A stretch of 64,000 bases of DNA from NCBI GenBank assembly GCA_006538405.1, contig BJKQ01000001.1, forward strand, positions 372,001-436,000, given 5' to 3'. Source of the DNA: Hansfordia pulvinata. Lineage: Eukaryota > Ascomycota > Sordariomycetes > Xylariales. The position numbers were made by a program, and so were the translations under genes. The stretch's first letter is position 1; every line of letters starts with the position of its first letter. Below are positions 58,027 through 64,000 of the stretch, piece after piece. Below the pieces are notes generated by a model, which worked only from the letters and a program-made list of their open reading frames with translations, was not told where the DNA came from and searched no databases.

Positions 58027-60855
58027 GATGGCGGTCGGGGTTTTGATGTTTTGTGTTTTTTTCTGGTGGTCGGCTCGGCCGTGCTGAAACCGGATTCAGG
58101 CTTCTAGCAGTCTATCGAGATGAACCGGCAAGTCGAGGACCTGCTCTGGCGACGGTTCTCTAATGGACGTGAGGGGAGGCGTCAAGAACGGAGACCCGGT
58201 CAAGGGATCGCACTTGAGGCGAGAAAAGAAGAAACAGATGATCCGAGCTGGAGAGACTCAGATCGAGGTGCTTCTTCCGAGTTCTTTCCAAGGGCTGGCA
58301 AGGAAAAAAAAGAGATGGAGAGGAGGAATGGAGGTGGAGGGGGAGGGGGAGGAGATGTAAAAAGAAAAAGATGTGGGAAGCGGGTCGGGCGGCGAGGCAA
58401 TGGGCAGCCCTTTTCTATCTCACTCTTCGCTATTCTTCCCTGGGCCGGCCGAAAACTTTTTTTCTGGTGGTCTGGCAGGTGCTGGGCTGGGTTGGTCCCT
58501 CCTTCCTCCTACATCACCTTCGGTGCAGGCGCACGCAGTCCGTCGGGTGCAGAGGTGCGCCGTCGAGTACCTCAAGCGTACCTGCACACAACATGGTGGT
58601 GGCGATACACCTCCAGAGTACCCAAGGGCAGACAGGGAGCGGGCGCACACGTTTGTTGGGTTCCATTTCCACTGCCAGGCCCGTCCCTCCCCTCCATCCC
58701 GCTCCTCCCAAACAACAGAAAGCCATCCATCCGTCGATCGAGGGGTCGAGGGTGGAGGGGCAACGCCCGAAGCCCAGACGTGGGTCCAGGGCCTTCCTGA
58801 GGAGACTTGTAGGCGTGTCTTAGGTATCCCAGAGTGCCCCGACGGGCGTGCTTAGGTGCGTTGGTGGTGCGTGTGTGGCCCCGAAGGTATCTGGTTGGAG
58901 GGGTAGAAAAAAGTTGCAGGGACCTCCGAGGCGCAGCGGGTCTGCGCTAGCCCAAGCTGACATGGTTCATGTCGCCACACAAGCAGCCAAAGGTCCACCC
59001 AGGTTTTTCTCGGGTACTCGATACTCGCTTCTTGGCCTTGGTAGGGGCACGGCCCGAGGTAGCCTCGACGACTCGGGGCTCCCTTCGGGCAGCGCCGCAA
59101 CTTTATGGTGGTGTGCAGGTACGAAGCCACAGGCGAAAGCCGACGGCCCTGATTGGCTTTGGACCCCGGCCCAGTCGACTCATGCAGACACACGGGCCCG
59201 ATAAGATAAACCGGGCTCTCCCCTCCCTCCACTCTTTGCACAGCAGTGGAAGGCAATGCCACTGTCAACGTTGACGTCCCCTCAAAGGCGGTGAGAGTGT
59301 TTGCCACACGTTCGTGTGAGCATTGTTGCTTCTCCACGGCACGCGTAAGGCTGGAATACTCTTAGGCTTCATGCATTCACTCTATCCCGCATCCCGCTGT
59401 GCCCGCCGGTCCAGCGTGTCATCTAATGATCAAGGCCTCTAGTGTTGCACCGGCACCAGGTCGTGATAGAAGATGGGCGTTGGTGCTGGGTGGCTACGTG
59501 TACTCGTGTATATCTTCAACCCTGGGCTTTGCGATAGGGGCTGAGAAGGACAGGAATATTGCCATCTGGTATACTCGTATAGATAGATACCTACCTCACC
59601 TATTTGAAGGGCTCTCGTACGCTGAGCGTAAGTATATTGTCGTTATGGATGCCGGAAAACTACATGGAACAATTCATCTCGATACCTCCATCACACGCAT
59701 CCATGTCCAACATCCACATGCACGGACTGAAGGTCGTGTACGTCCTTGGATGCTGTACACTTTGACGCAATTCTGAATGAAAGGCGGGCGATTCCAACAC
59801 ACATCAGCCTGCACATTCCCGGCCCGCGTCGGCGTGTCCGTCTGCCGCCGTCAGCCAGAGACAGCCTCCAGCCTCAACCTTCAGTGCGACCAGACTCAGT
59901 TTCGCACCTTTCCCTCCATTTCCTCGCCACAGGCCGCCGCGACACAACCTCGACGTGGACACCGACCGACTCGTCCACACCCGCGTCCCAGCTCGATACC
60001 GCACCGCTCACGTTGGCCTGCACTGTCTCGCCACCCTCCGCTCGGTCTTCTCCGTCCCCCCCCCCCCCCCCCCCGACGCGAGTAAGCCCACCCCGCCGGC
60101 GGGCCCCATGATTCGTGCAACCGCCCCGTCACAGAAAGGCGCCGTCACGCCCGGGCCCGACAGCGCCGGTCCGCTGCTTGGCATCCGTGGCCGAAGCACT
60201 CCACCTTTCCGCGGAAGACCAGCATCTGGGCCGCTGGGCCGCGGACCTGCCTACAAAAAATTTCAGGAACGGGCGTAGACTTTCTCCGTTGGGGGGCTTG
60301 CGCTCCACAGAAATCTCTTGTTTTTTTCCTTTGAATACTCTTCAATTTCGTTAGACGAGATGCTGGGAGCTCCCCTTTGAAGCCTCTTGGTGGGCAATGG
60401 TCTCTGGCGGAGGGGCCGTGCCCCTCAGCTGCGCTCGTGGGGAGGGGCTCTTTCTGCTCCTGTGGAATGGCGCGGACTGCATACTCGTAGTAATCATGAA
60501 ACAGCCCGGACGGCGGGGCGTCTATTCCCCTGACCTAGCGAGACGACCCCAAGACGATGCCGAACTGAACTCAGGTCCGATAGGGACAGTCGCAGATTGC
60601 ATGGGAGGGCTGGGCCATGCTTGTCGCTGGGCTGTCAACGGAGTGGCCCTCTCGAGAGTCCAGAGCAATCTGGTCACGACTATTAGGGCTTTGCCAAGCT
60701 GATTGTTGGTGCCCGGCGAGACGGCCCACGGAGAAAAGAAGAATGAGATGATTCGCTAAGGGACATGACATTATTGTGTCTTGAGCAAAAAGAAAAGAAT
60801 ACGGCTTCGTGGGGCAGACTCAGGGCCTAAGGCAAAAATAGAGTCGAAACAATGT
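58027..60855. other. Gene-free 2.8 kb region upstream of EF-3
   Basis: EF-3 promoter side. No supported gene. Contains TACTCGTA at 59572 and 60482, a C19 run at 60056-60074, and polypurine stretches at 58300-58380. Confidence 0.5.
60056..60074. repeat. C19 homopolymer
   Basis: Intergenic, upstream of EF-3 and the tRNA. Confidence 0.95.
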
Positions 60856-60926
60856 TGCATCAGCCGCGAATCGAACGCGGGGCCCATCGATGGCAACGAT
60901 GGATTTTACCACTAAACCACTGATGC
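60856..60926 (-). tRNA. tRNA-Gly(GCC): tRNA-Gly (anticodon GCC)
   Basis: A 71-nt cloverleaf. The acceptor stem GCATCAG pairs with CTGATGC plus discriminator A. The D-arm contains TGGTTTAGTGGTAAAA, and the anticodon stem CATCG/CGATG encloses a TTGCCAT loop with anticodon GCC. The T-arm CCGCG-TTCGATT-CGCGG is perfect. No intron. A run of T or A flanks is expected for Pol III termination; T/A-rich sequence follows on the minus strand. Confidence 0.95.
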
Positions 60927-62198
60927 TACTCTGGTTGATAAACGCTGAAAGTCCTATCTCAATCTATTTCCATTCTGAACTAGCAGCCCCGAGAACCAAC
61001 ACCGACGAGGGCTTTGTCAAACGAGATGGTGTCCCAGTCATGACAGTTAAACATCACTGAAACTCATCTTCGTTTGTGAATTCAAGTCCGCCCTCCTGAC
61101 TCCCCTACCACTCAAAGCAGATACTTCATCAATATCCACTATCCCACCCTCGCATGATACGAGTACATCCGAGCCCAGCACTTGGGCAGACGTTCCATCA
61201 AGATTCCCGGCGGGTGCATCCGCATATGATTTCCACAGGGCCGCAGTATCAGTAAAAAAATATTCATTGGCGTCTGATCCTCGAAGAAAGCTCCTTGGGC
61301 CTCGTGTTCTCTGCATGGCGTGAGTGCCGTGGAGAACTTCGGGGAGAACAACTTCAACTCGATTAGGATCCTCCACGCATGTAACAGGCTGGTGAGCTGA
61401 TCAATGGGGAAGATTAACAGCTCCGATGCCATGATCCTCGCGCAGCCCCTGTTCTTAACCTCAAGCGTTCCCCTCTTGTCCGCCAAGCGCAGATTAAGCA
61501 AGACTTGGCTCGGTATGTCTACGAGAAGTTATCCCTCTTCCTCCCATGCCGCTTCAGGCACAGACGGACGCAGGCACGCCTGGCGAACCGAACCCGGCTA
61601 AAGCTGGGACTATAAGAGGAACACGCCGCAGTGAAGCGAGATACTTTCCAATGGACCAAACCATCGAGCTTGGATCCCGGCTGGTCCAGCAAGTCAGCAG
61701 AGTTCTTCTTTTGGTGCTTGAAGCAACAGCCTGCGGCCAAACGACAAAGAAATGTCGTTTGGGGGAGAACACGAGTTCCGGAGTCAAAATTCACCAAGCA
61801 ATGGCACGAGTGGATCTAGGGTATACAGCAGTAACTGATATTTGATTTGGATTTTGTTTTATTTTACATTGTCCTCGTTTTTGTACGGCTCTGGCTCTCC
61901 AGGCCAGGCCAATGGGGTGAAAATAACACGCTTGGATAGCACGCTGGCGAATTCTAGCCCCCGGCGCCAGCTCTCAGGCCGGGCCGCCGGAAACCAAGAA
62001 GAAGCCAAAGGGGGGAATATTTTGGTAGACGAAAAAAAGAAAAAAGACACGGCCATGGACAGGACTGCATCCCCTCTCACCCTGACAGCAGGACAGGGCA
62101 AGGGGATTACAAGCGTCGGCTGCCAAAGCGCGCGCTCGGCATATTGTACAGAGCAGCCCTGCTGCTTCGCTTCCCCGGGGGTCCTGGAAGACGGCGCC
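60927..62198. other. Intergenic with a possible remnant
   Basis: No firm gene. One TACGAGTA at 61158. The minus-strand frames at 61047-61501 are described separately. Confidence 0.4.
61047..61501 (-). other. Possible gene or gene remnant
   Basis: Two overlapping minus-strand frames look partly protein-like: MASELLIFPIDQLTSLLHA in the upstream one, and CVEDPNRVEVVLPEVLHGTH then DTAALWKSYADAPAGNLDGT in the downstream one. They could join by a one-base shift near 61372-61385. Codon use is not GC3-biased and no domain was recognised. Confidence 0.25.
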
Positions 62199-63314
62199 TT
62201 AAGCCGAGGGGTAGGCGTCAGTGGCCTCAGTGGTCGTCGGGTACGGGGCGGTGGCGGTCGTCGTCTCGGCGCCGCTCTTGTAGCCGCCCTGGCCGCCGGG
62301 GAGACCGCCGGGGGCATGGGGATGGGGGAGTCGGACTCGTAGCCGTCACCGTGACCCTCACCCTCGCCCTGGTCGTCGCCGGGGGTAGGGGTGTTGCCGT
62401 TGCCAGTGCCGTAGGTGCGCTTGGCCTTGGTCGGGTATCCGCCGCTGGGGTAGCCGCCAGGAGCAGGAGCGCCGTCGGTAGGGTAGCTGCCCTGCTCGGT
62501 AGTGCTGCTGCTGGTGGTGGTGCTGCTAGTGGTGGTAGGCTGGGCCTCCTGGTAGGTAGGCGTGGTGGTGGGAGTGGTGGTGGAGCCTCCTCGTACTTGG
62601 ATGTGGTGGTGGTGGTAGGAGCAGGCTGGTCGCCAGCGCTGGGATAGCCGGCGTCAGGGGCAGGAGGGGCAGGGACGTCGCCGCCAGTGTTGTAAGTGCG
62701 CTTGGCCTTGGTCGGGTATCCGCCGCTGGGGTAGCCGCCAGGAGCAGGAGCGCCGTCGGTAGGGTAGCTGCCCTGCTCGGTAGTGCTGCTGGTGCTGCTG
62801 GTGCTGCTGGTGGTGGTAGGCTGGGCCTCCTGGTAGGTGGGAGTGGTGGTGGGAGTGGGAGTGGTGGTGGGAGCCTCCTCGTACTTGGATGTGGTGGTGG
62901 TTGTAGGAGCAGGCTGGTCGCCAGCGCTGGGGTAGCCGGCGTCAGGGGCAGGAGGGGCAGGGACGTCGCCGCCAGTGTTGTAAGTGCGCTTGGCCTTGGA
63001 GTTGATGTAGTTCTTGATGGGACCACCGGGCTGGTTGCCAGTGGGGTAGTCACCCTGGCCCTCGCCGGTGCCGGTAGGGTAAGAACCCTCGCTGGCGGCG
63101 GTGGTGGTCGGCAGAGGAGACGGCAGAGGGACGGGGTTGTCGCCCTGACCCTCGCCGGGGTATCCGGAGTCGGAGTCGCCGTTGCCAGTTCCGTAGGTGC
63201 GGGCGGAGAGGTCACGCTGGGTCAGGGGGCGCGAGTTGACGGGACGGCGGGAGCGGCGAGAATCTGGGGAGCCAGAAGGACGACGGCGGCGACGAAAGAC
63301 TTGGTGAAGTACAT
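62199..63314 (-). CDS. Secreted tandem-repeat protein with Lys-Arg sites (Kex2-processed repeat precursor candidate)
   Basis: Starts at ATG 63314 with a signal peptide (MYFTKSFVAAVVLLAPQILA). After one missing base at about 63243-63253 it reads RPVNSRPLTQRDLSARTYGT. The body has four copies of R-T-Y-(G/N)-T-G: near 63190-63205 after Ala-Arg, and near 62971-62998, 62681-62711 and 62401-62430 after Lys-Ala-Lys-Arg. The second and third copies head two near-identical units of about 96 residues containing GGDVPAPPAPDAGYPSAGDQ, a Thr tract, SKYEEAP, TYQEAQP, Thr/Ser-rich sequence and GSYPTDGAPAPGGYPSGGYP. Further one-base breaks lie at about 62581-62584 and 62310-62314. With three bases the protein is 372 residues ending TTEATDAYPSA. 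Lys-Arg before each repeat suggests Kex2 cleavage. A cell-wall or adhesive Pro/Thr-rich protein is the alternative. Confidence 0.7.
62417..62985. repeat. Two tandem coding repeats, period about 281-288 bp
   Basis: GCGCTTGGCCTTGG recurs at 62417, 62698 and 62986, followed by near-identical sequence in the first two. The spacings are 281 and 288; 288 is 96 codons, and 281 differs by codon-scale change plus one missing base, consistent with the frame break in the first unit. Confidence 0.85.
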
Positions 63315-64000
63315 TGTGACGGTTGTTGTGCTTGGTTAGGATCAAGAAGTAAAGAATAAATGGTAAAGAGCAAGAAATGACCAGGATCAAATTATTAGTC
63401 GTTGGTTTGTTGCGAGAGCTGAAAGTAGAGACCGGCTCTAGAACTTGTTGCGAAAGAGGGAAAATTAGGAGAGGGTTGGAAAAGTTGCTGCGGTGTTGTT
63501 GATGCTGTCGAAAGAAGAACAAGACAGATTCGGGGCGGATAGCCAAACCCTTAAGTATGCGAGGCTGGTCGACATCGAGGATAAAGAAGGTTGATGCAGT
63601 CCGCCTGTATTGAGATCATTGTCTCCACGTAGAATCGCTTGTGGCTTGCGGGATAGCACGTCAGCCCCGGCAGAGGGAGCACCACTTGATCCATCGCGGG
63701 AGTCCTCACAGCTTACGAACGAATTCACTCAACAGGCCCAGTGGTCCCTGTTGCTGATTCCTCAAAATAGTCACAGCCGGCGCCTAGCAGCCTACGCGCC
63801 GGGAGAGCCGCGCGCCAGGGTCCCCCACCGACCCCTGCCCGCGACCCGTCGCTGCGTGCCCAACCCGCCAGAAGGGCGGCGAGTTTCAGCGGAATTTTCG
63901 TTTCTCGGTATCGACAAAGACGCCTCGCTCGCTGCTGATCATTGCCGGATCGTGGGGGGCAAAGGTAAGAGAGTCCTGCTGTTCGGCGAGATCCATGCCG
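63315..64000. other. 5' flank of the repeat protein and window end
   Basis: AT-richer leader (63330-63420), then no supported gene to the window end. Confidence 0.5.

Noticed and set aside
59955..60278. Plus-strand open frame of 107 residues crossing the C19 run
   Set aside because: Coding through a C19 run as Pro is possible, but no conserved segment, start context or splice structure supports it.
62401..63000. Spaced repeats resembling a CRISPR array
   Set aside because: The repeats lie in a eukaryotic coding sequence, are about 288 bp long and translate to the same protein unit; no Cas genes.

Overview
The window is nuclear DNA of a filamentous ascomycete, most likely a Sordariomycete. 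It is GC-rich and its genes carry short introns with GTGAGT/GTAAGT donors and CTGAC-like branch sites. The protein set is typical of Pezizomycotina: fungus-specific elongation factor 3, Mia40, Bos1, peroxisomal thiolase, homogentisate dioxygenase and a yapsin-like protease. No bacterial, viral or transposon genes were recognised.

Layout. 0-15 kb is mostly housekeeping: the 3' end of a one-TM protein, a PTS2-bearing 3-ketoacyl-CoA thiolase, a large low-complexity Asn-Gly-rich protein, MIA40 divergent from a NIF3-like protein, thiamine pyrophosphokinase, and the ER-Golgi SNARE BOS1. 16-20 kb has two neighbouring RNase H-fold genes, the second interrupted by TAG, and a small secreted protein. 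23-30 kb holds three oxidative enzymes (2-oxoglutarate/Fe(II) oxygenase, short-chain dehydrogenase, cytochrome P450). 32-42 kb has a proline-rich hypothetical protein, an alpha/beta-barrel-like protein divergent from homogentisate 1,2-dioxygenase, a secreted orphan and a GPI-type aspartic protease. 42.3-48 kb is gene-poor. 48-54 kb has a FAD monooxygenase fused to a multi-pass membrane domain, a secreted orphan and a truncated medium-chain dehydrogenase. 54-64 kb has elongation factor 3, tRNA-Gly(GCC) and a secreted repeat protein whose repeats begin at Lys-Arg sites.

Many genes can only be read if single bases are restored, nearly always one missing G or C in a short G/C run. Elongation factor 3, which should be indispensable, has two such breaks. 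The pattern therefore looks like a sequence or assembly artefact, and most broken reading frames here should not be read as pseudogenes. Exon coordinates are given as they stand in the window, with the apparent breaks stated for each gene.

Functional links are mostly inferential. The thiolase (peroxisomal beta-oxidation) and homogentisate dioxygenase (tyrosine/phenylalanine catabolism) both lead to acetyl-CoA or central metabolites. The 2OG-oxygenase/SDR/P450 run and the FAD monooxygenase look like accessory tailoring enzymes, but no polyketide, peptide or terpene backbone enzyme was recognised. The Kex2-type repeat precursor at 62-63 kb is the most unusual gene.
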